Of a stretch of DNA of 35,214 nucleotides, positions 7,846 through 15,756 are shown piece by piece; the first letter of the stretch is position 1, and every line of letters starts with the position of its first letter. This DNA is from Candidatus Azobacteroides sp. GTDB lineage: Bacteria > Bacteroidota > Bacteroidia > Bacteroidales > Azobacteroidaceae. The stretch covers positions 1 through 35,214 of the forward strand of contig WRFY01000103.1 in NCBI GenBank assembly GCA_009783445.1, given 5' to 3'. The position numbers were made by a program, and so were the translations under genes. A model generated the notes under the pieces. It ran no database searches. It was not told where the DNA came from and worked only from the letters and a program-made list of their open reading frames with translations.

Positions 7846-7935
7846 TTAATACCCTTTAGAATATTGCGGTTTTTTGATTTTCTTTACTTCGGTTACGTTG
7901 CGAAAATCGGATGATGAAACGCATGCCGTTATCAT
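7846..7935 (-). pseudogene. Orphan second copy of the C-terminus of the two-helix protein
   Basis: The minus strand from ATG 7935 to TAA 7848-7846 codes for 29 residues including SSSDFRNVTEVKKIKKPQY. This matches SSSDFRGTSEVKVIREPQY near the end of the protein encoded at 6360-6944, at 13 of 19 positions by eye. The region upstream of the match is out of frame: shifting by one base gives NGMRF just before SSSDF, comparable to LMRYF in the intact protein, which suggests a frameshift near 7917-7927. This is most easily read as what is left of a duplicated gene. Confidence 0.6.
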
Positions 7936-8112
7936 TTAACTGCGCCATTCTACCTGATTCCGAAGGCTTTTGGCTTTATTGAGCAAATCGTCTGCCAAAA
8001 GTTCCATCTCATCGCCGGCGTCTTTGCCTCCCCAGATAAAGCGTCCGAATTCACGGCTATCTCTTAAACAAAATTTTAGACGATTTCCATTTCTCCCTCT
8101 CTGGAAAACAGT
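7936..8112 (-). pseudogene. Start-less open frame between the DUF3137 gene and its neighbour
   Basis: The minus strand holds 58 codons from 8112 to a TAA at 7938-7936. It has no plausible start: two stops in the same frame lie directly upstream. The TAA is followed at once by the ATG of the C-terminal remnant in the same frame. The translation (for example EFGRFIWGGKDAGDEMELLA) has a protein-like composition with a clear helical part after it, LADDLLNKAKSLRNQVEW. I do not recognise the family. Together with the neighbouring remnant it fills most of the 350-base gap 7816-8165, which otherwise holds nothing I can name. Confidence 0.45.
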
Positions 8113-8165
8113 TTATTAGTAATTTCAATAAAACTATTTTTTCATTTCTAAATTTCAACAATCAG

Positions 8166-9239
8166 TTATTTGAGCTTTAAATCATTCAAAATTTCACGCG
8201 CTGTTACAACATCATCATATAGGTCTTTCAAGGCTTCGCCCGAAGTGAGAGAGCTTTTACCCAACGTAAGGAAACCTTCGGGCATGGCTACGGCAAAGTA
8301 AAAATGATCGCCGCTGAACGAAAGCATGATGTCGCGGTTGTATTTTTTCTTTAACTCTGTCATCCGCAGCATCATGGCAGGGGTGAGCACATAACGTGCC
8401 GTAATTTCGTCGCTGGCGTAAACAACAAAATAGCGTTCAAATTCCACGTCTTCGAGCATTACTAATTTGTTTCCATTCACATTTTTTAATGCTTGAATGT
8501 TTTTGGCCAGATAATCGAGGCGGCTTTCCAGATGATCGGGTAAAACAACTACCGTGCCGTCGATTTTCTTTTCCAACTGTGCATCGGCAAACATTCCCCT
8601 GAAAGTGCTTGCAATATTTTCTACCCGTTTTGCGAACAAGCTTTTGTAAAGCACTTTGGCTAACAAGACCAATCCGCCTATTGTCGACTGTGAAAGCCAA
8701 TTTTCGCTCACGCTGGCGTTGATTACAATGTCGCGAAAATTCATTTTCCGGTTGCTGTTTTCAAACGTAACTGTGCCAAAAGAATATCCGCCTGCGCTTT
8801 GAGAGTCGATGCCGCCGAAAAAATTGCTTTGGATCAACAAAGATGTAGGAAGATAGGAAGGCAAAAGGTTGCATTTTGCGTCCGGAAACATGGTACCGAT
8901 AATGCGCTTAATGGAAGTTTGCTCGGCTTCCGTAAATTTTTTGTAATAATAGCCCAGCCCAATACTGCCTGCGGTTATCAGCACAAACAGCGGAATAATG
9001 ACCGCCAACAATTTGTTTGCCTCCCAAAATGTAGGGTTGGGATTTTGCGAATAGTCGTGCATAAAGGGCGAACCGTTGCCAGAAAATATCAAGCCATTGA
9101 AAACAAATATCCCCAAAAAATAAACCACCGCTCCGCCATAACATAAGAAGCGGTAAAAACTAAGTTTTTTACGGTTTTTCTCCGCTTTTTTCAGCGTGGA
9201 ATACAGTTCTTGCTGCAGCTGTTCAATTTTTTCATTCAT
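8166..9239 (-). CDS. DUF3137 domain membrane protein
   Basis: The 357-residue protein has two membrane segments (about 31-53 and 76-98) and a long soluble C-terminal part. Features typical of DUF3137 are FRGMFADAQ, DHLESRLDYLA, MLEDVEFERYFVVYASDE and RYVLTPAMMLRMTELKKKY. The family has no known biochemical role but is very often encoded beside lemA, as it is here, 63 bases after the lemA stop. The N-terminal 25 residues are charged and probably coiled-coil. It presumably works together with LemA at the inner membrane, which is an inference from gene order. Confidence 0.88.
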   Translation of the reverse strand: MNEKIEQLQQELYSTLKKAEKNRKKLSFYRFLCYGGAVVYFLGIFVFNGLIFSGNGSPFMHDYSQNPNPTFWEANKLLAVIIPLFVLITAGSIGLGYYYKKFTEAEQTSIKRIIGTMFPDAKCNLLPSYLPTSLLIQSNFFGGIDSQSAGGYSFGTVTFENSNRKMNFRDIVINASVSENWLSQSTIGGLVLLAKVLYKSLFAKRVENIASTFRGMFADAQLEKKIDGTVVVLPDHLESRLDYLAKNIQALKNVNGNKLVMLEDVEFERYFVVYASDEITARYVLTPAMMLRMTELKKKYNRDIMLSFSGDHFYFAVAMPEGFLTLGKSSLTSGEALKDLYDDVVTAREILNDLKLK

Positions 9240-9302
9240 TGTACTTACGAAATTGTTTTAATGCTTTTGATAAGTTGTTTTGGATAGTTTGTTTTCATTT
9301 CC

Positions 9303-9875
9303 TTAATTCTTAAATAATCCTTTAACATCTACATTCGCCTTTTCTGCCTCAAGAATAGTGATCAATTCGTATGGTTGGTATTTTTTTGCGGAGGCGATTA
9401 GATTAGAAGGAAACATCTGTACATAGTTATTGAAATCGACTGCCGCTGCATTGAATGTACGTCGCGCCGCTTGCAGTTGATATTCCATTTCTTCGATACT
9501 TTCTTCAAGGCGGAGAAACTGCTTATCGGCTTTCAGTTCCGGATAATTTTCGACTGAAACTTTAATTTCGGCCAATTTCTTTGACAGTTCAGTTCCCAAT
9601 TGCATTTGCTCGTACTCGTTGTTCGTCTGCTGCATCTGCGAACGCAACTCGGCAATTTTGGTAAGCGTAAGGTTTTCGTGTCCCATGTAGTTTTGCACAG
9701 CCGCTACCAAATTAGGAATCATATCGTTCCTTTGTTTAAGCATTACGCAAATGCTGCTTTCGGTTTGTTTCACACGGTTGTCTTTGGCAATAAACTTGTT
9801 ATAAGTTGTAATCAACCACAGCAGAATAAGAACTATTATTGCTGCTATAATAATAAGGGCGGTATTCATAATCAT
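9303..9875 (-). CDS. lemA: LemA family protein
   Basis: The 190-residue protein has one N-terminal membrane helix (about 4-24) followed by a helical domain. Family motifs are TTYNKFIAKDNRVKQTESSI, NDMIPNLVAAVQNYMGHE and FNAAAVDFNNYVQMFP. LemA proteins are membrane-anchored helical-bundle proteins of unsettled function, found across bacteria. The length is normal. It is the first gene of a minus-strand cluster that continues with a DUF3137 gene and five unknown genes, and a -7 promoter element lies at 9963-9956. Confidence 0.95.
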   Translation of the reverse strand: MIMNTALIIIAAIIVLILLWLITTYNKFIAKDNRVKQTESSICVMLKQRNDMIPNLVAAVQNYMGHENLTLTKIAELRSQMQQTNNEYEQMQLGTELSKKLAEIKVSVENYPELKADKQFLRLEESIEEMEYQLQAARRTFNAAAVDFNNYVQMFPSNLIASAKKYQPYELITILEAEKANVDVKGLFKN

Positions 9876-9955
9876 TTAATAATTTATGTTTTAGTATTTT
9901 ATGTTTCATATTTTTCATTTGCTAACTTCTCGCTACAGTGTTCGTGTGCTGCTTG

Positions 9956-9963
9956 CAAAGGTA
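9956..9963 (-). promoter_or_regulatory. -7 element upstream of lemA
   Basis: TACCTTTG on the minus strand matches TAnnTTTG, 81 bases before the lemA start. No TTTG is found at the right distance, so the promoter is only half supported. Confidence 0.4.
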
Positions 9964-10196
9964 AGTATTTTTTTTGATCGGTTTCCATTCGTTTGTTTTT
10001 TCTTGTTTTGTTTTTCAAATTTATGCAACAAAAATAGTCATTTATCTTGATTGTATTTCCATTTTTTCGCTATTATTCGTTGTTGGTTGCGATAAGAACG
10101 CAGAGGATGCCTATGGAACGGGATTAGCACAGAAAATGTTATTTTTACTTTATCACATTAAAAAGAATGAGGAAAACCAAAAAAGATAGATATATA

Positions 10197-10227
10197 TTGT
10201 AAATCAGAAGAAAAAGTATTAAATTTG
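10197..10227 (+). promoter_or_regulatory. Promoter upstream of the fadL-like gene
   Basis: TTG at 10197-10199, a 20-base spacer and TAAATTTG at 10220-10227 fit the Bacteroidota pattern. It would produce a long untranslated leader of about 200 bases. Confidence 0.55.
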
Positions 10228-10437
10228 CATCTTAAATAGAGAAATAAGCATTTAAACCTATGGAGAAACACGATTGCCGATGATGAGTCGGGAAGAGTCT
10301 GAATTGGTGAATCTGAATATATTTTCCAGAAGCAAAACAAAGCGTTTCTTCATTAGAGCAAATATTTATTCTCAAGAGGTATTTACAAGCGAATGAATTA
10401 AGTGATGAAGAAAGATTATAATAGTAAAACAATCAAA

Positions 10438-11835
10438 ATGAAAAAAAAATTACAAATCATAGGGATTGCATGGATGTGGTCTCTTAGTATTTATGCCGGC
10501 GGATTAGTGACAAATACAAATCAAAATGTTGCTTTCTTGCGTAATCCGGCGCGTGAAGCATCCATGGAAATTGATGCGGCCTATACGAATCCAGCCGGAT
10601 TAGCTTTTTTAAATAAGGATGGACTTTTCTTTTCGTTGAATAATCAAAGTGCATTTCAAAAGCGCACCATTACGGTCGATTTTGCTCCGTTTGCAGGGTT
10701 TGGCGGAGATGCCGAAAAAAAATTTGAAGGAAAGGCTACCGCTTGGGCTGTGCCAAATTTACAAGCTGCCTATAAAATAGGCAAATGGGTGTTTTCGGCA
10801 AATTTGGGTGTTGTAGGAGGAGGAGGAACCGTAGATTTTAAAAGCGGCTTGCCTTCTTTTGAGTCATTGGTCGCGATTGCTCCGGTATTCTTGAATGGAG
10901 CGTTGTCGACGACGAATTACGGCGGTTATACTTTGGAAAGTCAATTGAAGGGTTCGTCCATCACTTATGGCGCTCAACTCGGAGCAACCTATAGAATCGT
11001 CGAACATTTTTCCGCTTATGCGGGATTGCGCTATAATTACGTGGACAACAGCTACAAAGGGCATGTAAGAAATGTTGAATTAGGTATGAATGGCGGCTTA
11101 ATCCCTGCTGCTGCGATTCTTTCGAGTTTCAATGGTACGCCTGCCGCCGCTTTATTGACTGCTTTGATTGGAGATAAAGAGTTGAATTTTAAGGAATCGG
11201 GTTCTGGAGTAGCTCCGATTATAGGGTTGGATTATCATTGGAACGGACTGAATATCGGCGCTAAATATGAGTTTAAATCCAGCGTGACTTTGAAAAATAA
11301 AACAGTTGTTAATACTACAGGTTTGAAACATTATGATGACGGAGAGACCACGCCGTACGGTATTCCCGCTTTGTTGGCAGCCGGCGTGCAATACGATATT
11401 ATACCTCAATTGACAGTTTCCGCATCCTATCATCATTTTTTTGATTCGGATGCGAAAATGGCTAATAACAAACAAAAATTCATCCATGGCGGAATTAATG
11501 AGTATCTGGCAGGAGTAGAGTACCGCATCAATGATTTATTTTTAGTGAGTTGCGGTACACAGTTTACGCGCACGGGAATAACCGACGATTATCAGACAGA
11601 TATGAATTTTTCTTTAAATTCTTATTCTTTGGGAATTGGCGGAGCAATTAATGTGACGAAAAATATCCGGATTAACTTGGCCTATTTCTTCACGAATTAT
11701 GACGATTGGACGAAAAAAATAGCGGACTATGGAAATATCAACAGCCTTTCTACCGTTATTCCGGCAACTCCGGGAACAGATATTTTCGGACGAACAAATC
11801 AATCGTTTGGAATTGGATTGGACTTCAGGTTTTAA
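10438..11835 (+). CDS. FadL/OmpP1/TodX-type outer membrane transport protein
   Basis: The product (465 residues from this start) is an outer-membrane beta-barrel of the FadL type, which in known members takes up hydrophobic compounds such as long-chain fatty acids. A signal peptide of about 20 residues (MKKKLQIIGIAWMWSLSIYA) is followed by the plug region with the family motif AAYTNPAGLAFL. Many amphipathic strands follow, and the chain ends FGIGLDFRF with a terminal Phe as in most outer-membrane barrels. I chose ATG 10438 because it puts a Lys-rich signal peptide at the front; ATG 10402 would add 12 polar residues. The gene stands alone and ends at a strong terminator shared with rpsO. The substrate is unknown. 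Confidence 0.9.
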   Translation: MKKKLQIIGIAWMWSLSIYAGGLVTNTNQNVAFLRNPAREASMEIDAAYTNPAGLAFLNKDGLFFSLNNQSAFQKRTITVDFAPFAGFGGDAEKKFEGKATAWAVPNLQAAYKIGKWVFSANLGVVGGGGTVDFKSGLPSFESLVAIAPVFLNGALSTTNYGGYTLESQLKGSSITYGAQLGATYRIVEHFSAYAGLRYNYVDNSYKGHVRNVELGMNGGLIPAAAILSSFNGTPAAALLTALIGDKELNFKESGSGVAPIIGLDYHWNGLNIGAKYEFKSSVTLKNKTVVNTTGLKHYDDGETTPYGIPALLAAGVQYDIIPQLTVSASYHHFFDSDAKMANNKQKFIHGGINEYLAGVEYRINDLFLVSCGTQFTRTGITDDYQTDMNFSLNSYSLGIGGAINVTKNIRINLAYFFTNYDDWTKKIADYGNINSLSTVIPATPGTDIFGRTNQSFGIGLDFRF

Positions 11836-11854
11836 ATGATGAATTAGGTTAAAA

Positions 11855-11882
11855 AAAAGACGTCTCAAAGGAGGCGTCTTTT
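11855..11882. terminator. Bidirectional intrinsic terminator between fadL-like gene and rpsO
   Basis: Bases 11855-11866 pair with 11871-11882 in a 12-bp stem with one G-T wobble and a 4-base loop (AAAG). An A-run lies to the left and Ts close the stem on the right, so it can stop transcription from both convergent genes. Confidence 0.85.
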
Positions 11883-11904
11883 ACAATTCGTTTGGAAAAA
11901 AAGC

Positions 11905-12174
11905 TTATTTTCTGATTCCCAAATCTTTAATGATAGCCCGATACCTTTCAATATCTATTTCTTTCAAATAATCCAACAAGCGGCGACGCTTGCCAACCAG
12001 CATTTTTAGCGCTCTTTCTGTGCTATAATCTTTCTTATTTAACTTCAAATGTTCAGTTAAATGCGAAATACGGTAGGAAAACAATGCTATTTGTCCTTCG
12101 GACGAACCGGTATCAGTGTTAGACTTTCCGTATTTGGCGAAGATTTCTTTCTTTTTTTCAGAATTTAAATACAT
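11905..12174 (-). CDS. rpsO: 30S ribosomal protein S15 (uS15)
   Basis: The 89-residue product has the normal S15 length and sequence: TGSSEGQIALFSYRISHLTE (22-41) and LVGKRRRLLDYLKEIDIERY (59-78). S15 binds the central domain of 16S rRNA early in 30S assembly. It is a single-gene unit convergent with the fadL-like gene, with the shared terminator 22 bases after its stop. A TACCTTTG -7 element sits at 12213-12206. Confidence 0.98.
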   Translation of the reverse strand: MYLNSEKKKEIFAKYGKSNTDTGSSEGQIALFSYRISHLTEHLKLNKKDYSTERALKMLVGKRRRLLDYLKEIDIERYRAIIKDLGIRK

Positions 12175-12205
12175 GAATAATTTGTTTGTTTTTAAAGTTG
12201 CGGTG

Positions 12206-12213
12206 CAAAGGTA
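12206..12213 (-). promoter_or_regulatory. -7 element of rpsO
   Basis: TACCTTTG on the minus strand, 31 bases before the rpsO start. The upstream element is weak (TACTG at the expected distance instead of TTTG). Confidence 0.5.
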
Positions 12214-12245
12214 AGCATTATTTTTATTATTCAGTATATTAATTG

Positions 12246-12253
12246 TATTTTTG
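12246..12253 (+). promoter_or_regulatory. -7 element of the glycosyltransferase gene
   Basis: TATTTTTG matches TAnnTTTG. It overlaps the upstream start at 12251, which would then not be transcribed, and so supports the ATG at 12296. No good TTTG lies upstream. Confidence 0.45.
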
Positions 12254-12295
12254 TGCCGAAAAACGATATTTCGAGCATATAATCACCGATTGAAA

Positions 12296-13243
12296 ATGGA
12301 TATATCAGTAGTAGTACCTTTGTTGAATGAGGCGGAGTCTCTCCCTGAATTGTTTGAATGGATCAAAAAAGTGATGGACCGGGAAGGGTTTTCATACGAA
12401 GTTATTTTTGTAGATGACGGAAGTATAGACAATTCGTGGGAAGTAATTTGCAATCTTCACCAAAAATATCCCGAAGTGAGAGCTATTCGTTTTCAACGGA
12501 ACTATGGCAAATCGCCTGCTCTCCAATCGGCCTTTCAGAAAACCCAGGGCGAAGTAGTAATTACCCTCGATGCCGATTTGCAGGATAGTCCCGATGAGAT
12601 TCCGGCGCTTTACCGCATGATCAAAGAAGAGAAATACCAATTGGTTTCTGGTTGGAAAAAGAAACGCTACGATCCCATTACGAAAACGTTTCCCACTAAA
12701 TTGTTTAACGCGACTGCCCGCTTATTCTCCGGAATTCAATTGCACGACTTCAATTGCGGATTGAAAGCATACGATCAAAAAGTAGTCAAGCACATTGAAA
12801 TTTACAACGATATGCACCGTTGGATTCCCTTTCTGGCAAAAAATGCCGGTTTTACCCGTATTGGAGAAAAAGAGGTGCGTCACCAGGCGCGGAAATACGG
12901 ACATACCAAATTTGGGCTGAATCGTTTTACCAATGGTTACCTCGATTTGTTCACGCTTTGGTTTTTGTCTAAATTCGGGAAAAAACCCATGCACATTTTT
13001 GGTTTAGTGGGGAGTTTGATGTTTGTAATTGGATTCTTCGCCATCCTAATAGTAGGGGGAATCAAAATTCACGCACTATCGAAAGGCATACCAGCGCCCT
13101 TAATCGTTAATACGCCCTATTTTCACATAGCCCTCGCCAGTATGATTATTGGAACACAATTGTTTCTCGCTGGATTTATTGGTGAATTAATTACGCGCAA
13201 TTCGCCGGAAAGAAACCAGTATACGATCGCCGAAGAATTTTAG
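12296..13243 (+). CDS. Family 2 glycosyltransferase, DPM1/GtrB-like, membrane-bound
   Basis: The 315-residue protein has a GT-A catalytic domain with DDGS at 40-43 and DADLQDSP at 92-99, which bind the sugar nucleotide and metal. Two C-terminal membrane segments follow (around residues 233-257 and 272-300). This layout is that of polyisoprenyl-phosphate sugar transferases, which load glucose, mannose or a similar sugar onto undecaprenyl phosphate for envelope glycans. I chose ATG 12296 because the protein then starts directly with MDISVVVPLLNE; the longer frame from 12251 adds residues that overlap the promoter. Its last 4 bases overlap the end of the convergent barrel gene. The sugar cannot be told from the sequence. 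Confidence 0.9.
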   Translation: MDISVVVPLLNEAESLPELFEWIKKVMDREGFSYEVIFVDDGSIDNSWEVICNLHQKYPEVRAIRFQRNYGKSPALQSAFQKTQGEVVITLDADLQDSPDEIPALYRMIKEEKYQLVSGWKKKRYDPITKTFPTKLFNATARLFSGIQLHDFNCGLKAYDQKVVKHIEIYNDMHRWIPFLAKNAGFTRIGEKEVRHQARKYGHTKFGLNRFTNGYLDLFTLWFLSKFGKKPMHIFGLVGSLMFVIGFFAILIVGGIKIHALSKGIPAPLIVNTPYFHIALASMIIGTQLFLAGFIGELITRNSPERNQYTIAEEF

Positions 13244-13776
13244 AATAAGTTGAAAGCGTAACCGATTCCCAGATAAAAGGCGTGATGGCTCAAACCCACG
13301 CTTTCTTTTGTATTGGTATAGCGCCAACCGCCGGTGAGCCTGAGATTGTCGGTCACATTGATGCGTAAGTGCCAACCAAAGTTGACCCCTAAAGCGGTGC
13401 CATTGTCCACCACATAATGATTGTTATCTTTGCTTTCAAACGATAAAAGTTGCGCGCCAATAGAAGGTCCCGTACTCCAATTTTCCATTCTCAATAATAA
13501 GAAACGCACGTCCAAACTGCCGGTATACAAAGAATAGCGCCGCGTATAGGCTGGATCATGAAAGTCTTTATCCTCTTTCGTTATTTTGGGATTCATCATT
13601 CCAGAAATACTCGCTTCCAAAGGATCAGATATTTGGTAAGAGACATCCAAACCATAAGTAAAAGCCGGATACATGGAAACATAAGCTCCTCTTGCGCTGA
13701 CAGTCAGATCGCCTGCCTGTCCGTACGCGGTCATAACAGAAAAAATAAGTCCTAAAATAATAATTGTCTTTTTCAT
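13240..13776 (-). CDS. Small outer-membrane beta-barrel protein, function unknown
   Basis: The 178-residue product has a signal peptide (MKKTIIILGLIFSVMTAYGQ, cut near residue 19-21), then repeated short amphipathic strands with aromatic ends (for instance RYSLYTGSLDVRFLLL) and ends YLGIGYAFNLF with a terminal Phe. That is the pattern of 8-stranded outer-membrane barrels common in Bacteroidota. I cannot name a function. It converges on the glycosyltransferase gene with a 4-base overlap of the two ends. A -7 element TACTTTTG lies at 13810-13803. Confidence 0.8.
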   Translation of the reverse strand: MKKTIIILGLIFSVMTAYGQAGDLTVSARGAYVSMYPAFTYGLDVSYQISDPLEASISGMMNPKITKEDKDFHDPAYTRRYSLYTGSLDVRFLLLRMENWSTGPSIGAQLLSFESKDNNHYVVDNGTALGVNFGWHLRINVTDNLRLTGGWRYTNTKESVGLSHHAFYLGIGYAFNLF

Positions 13777-13802
13777 CTAATGAATAGGTTTTAATAAGCA
13801 GA

Positions 13803-13810
13803 CAAAAGTA
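13803..13810 (-). promoter_or_regulatory. -7 element of the small barrel gene
   Basis: TACTTTTG on the minus strand lies 26 bases before the ATG at 13776. No TTTG at the right distance was seen. Confidence 0.4.
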
Positions 13811-13996
13811 TATATTAAATCGGTATGTTTGCATATAATATTCTTAATTTTTATAAAAACGGAAGCCCGGTTCTGTGAAACGAATGAATATAGAAGGGAA
13901 AATGAGGATTCAATGCTATAACCGCTTTCAAATTTGTGTTTTTTCAGCATATTTGTTAATAATTCACCTTTGTATGTGATTTTTTCCTTTCATTTA

Positions 13997-14027
13997 TTTG
14001 CGGATTAAAAAACTCTTTTTACCTTTG
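13997..14027 (+). promoter_or_regulatory. Promoter of the leu-his operon
   Basis: TTTG (13997-14000), 19 bases, TACCTTTG (14020-14027): a perfect match to the Bacteroidota consensus. The transcript should begin near 14034, some 24 bases before the leader peptide ATG. The gap 13777-13996 before it holds nothing else I can support. Confidence 0.75.
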
Positions 14028-14057
14028 CCTCCATTAAAAAGAAAAAGTTATTAGCAA

Positions 14058-14144
14058 ATGAAAAGTCTTGTTGCATATAGCCTATTGCTTACCAGTCCAA
14101 TCATTCTCTTGCATCAAACAAGAGAAAGCAAGGGTGGTATGTAA
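14058..14144 (+). CDS. Leucine-type leader peptide of the leu-his operon attenuator
   Basis: A 28-codon frame starts 31 bases after the promoter's -7 element and ends with TAA at 14142-14144. It begins MKSLVAYS and contains [13 protein letters not shown]. Six of 28 codons are Leu (residues 4, 9, 10, 11, 17, 18), two are Ile (15, 16) and one Val (5). Such clustering of branched-chain codons in a short frame before an intrinsic terminator and a leuA gene is the signature of ribosome-mediated attenuation. One His codon follows directly (19). The peptide itself probably has no function beyond being translated. It is too short for ordinary gene callers. Confidence 0.8.
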   Translation: MKSLVAYSLLLTSPIILLHQTRESKGGM

Positions 14145-14208
14145 CAAAAGACATTTATTGAAGAGTAGTAAAAAGCCTTTCTCGCTTTGTTGGAGGAAGG
14201 CTTTTTTT
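14090..14208 (+). promoter_or_regulatory. Transcription attenuator of the leu-his operon (mutually exclusive RNA hairpins)
   Basis: Region 1, TTCTCTTG (14104-14111), lies on the Ile16-Leu17-Leu18 codons and pairs perfectly with region 2, CAAGAGAA (14119-14126). A lower stem TACCA (14090-14094) with TGGTA (14135-14139) can extend this hairpin. Region 2 can instead pair with the terminator's left arm: GAGAAAG (14122-14128) with CTTTCTC (14177-14183), extended past a small internal loop by CAAA (14115-14118) with TTTG (14186-14189). A ribosome stalled on codons 15-18 would cover region 1, free region 2, and so prevent the terminator. With enough charged tRNA the ribosome passes, region 2 is held back and transcription stops before leuA. 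This is inference from pairing. Confidence 0.75.
14170..14208 (+). terminator. Intrinsic terminator of the leu attenuator
   Basis: AAAAAGCCTTTCTC (14170-14183) pairs with GAGGAAGGCTTTTT (14193-14206): 14 bp with one G-T wobble and a 9-base loop, ending in seven Ts (14202-14208). It stands 51 bases before the leuA ATG and not after any full gene, as expected for an attenuator. Confidence 0.88.
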
Positions 14209-14259
14209 ATGAATAACGGAAAAAGAAAACTATCGAATAAACAACAAATAAAGACTAAA

Positions 14260-15756
14260 ATGGCAGAAAGATTATTTATTTTCGATACCACATTACGCGA
14301 TGGAGAACAAGTCCCGGGTTGCCAATTAAACACCATCGAGAAAATACAGATAGCAAAAGCTTTGGAAAATTTAGGAGTGGATGTCATCGAAGCCGGTTTC
14401 CCGATTTCAAGTCCGGGAGATTTCAATTCGGTTGTAGAAATTTCGAAAGCGGTTACCTGGCCGATCGTTTGCGCCCTTACCCGAGCTGTAGAAAAAGACA
14501 TAACCGTTGCTGCCGAATCGCTCCAATATGCTCGAAGAAAACGAATTCATACCGGAATCGGTACTTCGCCCTACCATATTCAATACAAGTTCAATTCTAC
14601 TCAGGAAAAAATTCTTGAACGATCTATTGCGTGCGTGAAATATGCTAAAAAACAGATGGAAGATGTGGAATTCTACTGCGAAGATGCAGGCCGCACCGAT
14701 AACGAATATTTGGCGCGCGTAGTGGAAGCCGTGATCAAAGCAGGGGCAACGGTAGTCAACATTCCGGATACGACCGGTTATTGCCTTCCATCGGAATACG
14801 GAGCAAAAATCAAATTCTTGATGGAAAATGTAAAAGACATTCATAAAGTGATCCTTTCTACTCATTGCCACAACGATTTGGGAATGGCTACCGCTAATAC
14901 GATTGCGGGAATCATAAATGGAGCCCGCCAGGCGGAAGTGACAATCAATGGAATTGGCGAACGCGCCGGCAATACCTCTTTGGAAGAAATCGCTATGATA
15001 TTTAAGAGCCATAAAGAATTAGATATAGAAACAAACGTCAATACCAAGCATATTTATTCGATTAGCCGAACCGTTTCCAGTTTGATGAATATGCCGGTTC
15101 AGCCCAATAAGGCGATTGTTGGGAGAAATGCTTTTGCGCATTCATCCGGAATCCATCAAGACGGTATATTGAAAAACAGAGAAAGCTACGAAATTATCGA
15201 TCCAAAAGAGGTAGGAATCGACGAAAATACCCTTGCATTGACCGCCCGCAGCGGACGCGCCGCCTTAAAACATCGTTTAAGTAATTTGGGCATTGAATTT
15301 TCTCAGGAAAAATTAGACGACATTTACGAAGAATTTCTTAAATTAGCCGATCGAAAAAAGGATATTAACGATGACGACATTTTGATGTTAGCAGGAAAGG
15401 ACCGGACAACATCTCAAAGGATTCAGTTAGAATATCTTCAGGTAACTTCAGGCGCCGGCGTTCGGGCGGTGGCAAGCATCGGTTTGAATATTGCAGGCGA
15501 AAAATTTGAAGCGGCTGCCTCCGGAAATGGACCGGTCGATGCTGCGATCCGGGCATTGAAAAAAATTATTACTCGCCAGATGACCATTCAAGAGTTTTTG
15601 ATTCAAGCCTTGAATAAAGGGAGCGACGATGTGGGAAAAGTTCACTTGCAAGTAGAGCATAATGGAGTCAATTATTATGGCTTTTCGGCCAATACAGATA
15701 TTATTGCCGCATCTGTAGAAGCTTATATTGATGCAATTAACAAATTTGAAAAATAA
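14260..15756 (+). CDS. leuA: 2-isopropylmalate synthase
   Basis: LeuA condenses 2-oxoisovalerate with acetyl-CoA, the first step of leucine synthesis. The 498-residue protein has the catalytic motif [17 protein letters not shown] near the N-terminus, the metal-binding [11 protein letters not shown], the motif [14 protein letters not shown], and from about residue 370 the C-terminal domain that binds leucine for feedback control. I start at ATG 14260 ([17 protein letters not shown]), the usual LeuA N-terminus. The open frame reaches back to 14068, but that part runs through the leader and terminator and is not coding. It is the first gene of the operon and its stop overlaps the leuC start by one base (ATAATG). 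Confidence 0.96.
   Translation: MAERLFIFDTTLRDGEQVPGCQLNTIEKIQIAKALENLGVDVIEAGFPISSPGDFNSVVEISKAVTWPIVCALTRAVEKDITVAAESLQYARRKRIHTGIGTSPYHIQYKFNSTQEKILERSIACVKYAKKQMEDVEFYCEDAGRTDNEYLARVVEAVIKAGATVVNIPDTTGYCLPSEYGAKIKFLMENVKDIHKVILSTHCHNDLGMATANTIAGIINGARQAEVTINGIGERAGNTSLEEIAMIFKSHKELDIETNVNTKHIYSISRTVSSLMNMPVQPNKAIVGRNAFAHSSGIHQDGILKNRESYEIIDPKEVGIDENTLALTARSGRAALKHRLSNLGIEFSQEKLDDIYEEFLKLADRKKDINDDDILMLAGKDRTTSQRIQLEYLQVTSGAGVRAVASIGLNIAGEKFEAAASGNGPVDAAIRALKKIITRQMTIQEFLIQALNKGSDDVGKVHLQVEHNGVNYYGFSANTDIIAASVEAYIDAINKFEK

Larger units (their letters stand above)
9876..10437. other. 562-base intergenic region between lemA and the fadL-like gene
   Basis: This divergent region holds control elements for both neighbours: -7 elements on the minus strand at 9963-9956 and 10036-10029 (TATTTTTG) and a full plus-strand promoter at 10197-10227. 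The leader between that promoter and the fadL start is about 200 bases. It contains a 38-codon frame at 10280-10396 and a longer frame ending at 10189, whose last 30 residues look protein-like, but neither has good support as a gene. No RNA motif was recognised. Confidence 0.5.

Noticed and set aside
9974..10189. 71-codon plus-strand frame between lemA and the fadL-like gene
   Set aside because: The last 30 residues look somewhat protein-like, but the first half is a Phe/Ile/Cys-rich reading of AT-rich DNA and there is no promoter or family match.
10280..10396. 38-codon frame in the leader of the fadL-like gene
   Set aside because: Behind a good promoter, but no family match or codon support; kept only as a note in the intergenic entry.
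13240..13243. Four-base overlap of two convergent genes
   Set aside because: Compact convergent ends are common and need no special explanation.
13884..13979. 31-codon frame upstream of the leu promoter
   Set aside because: No promoter in front and no recognisable features.
14068..14259. Open frame extending leuA upstream by 64 codons
   Set aside because: It runs through the leader peptide region and the attenuator hairpin in another frame; the LeuA family starts at [17 protein letters not shown] (14260).
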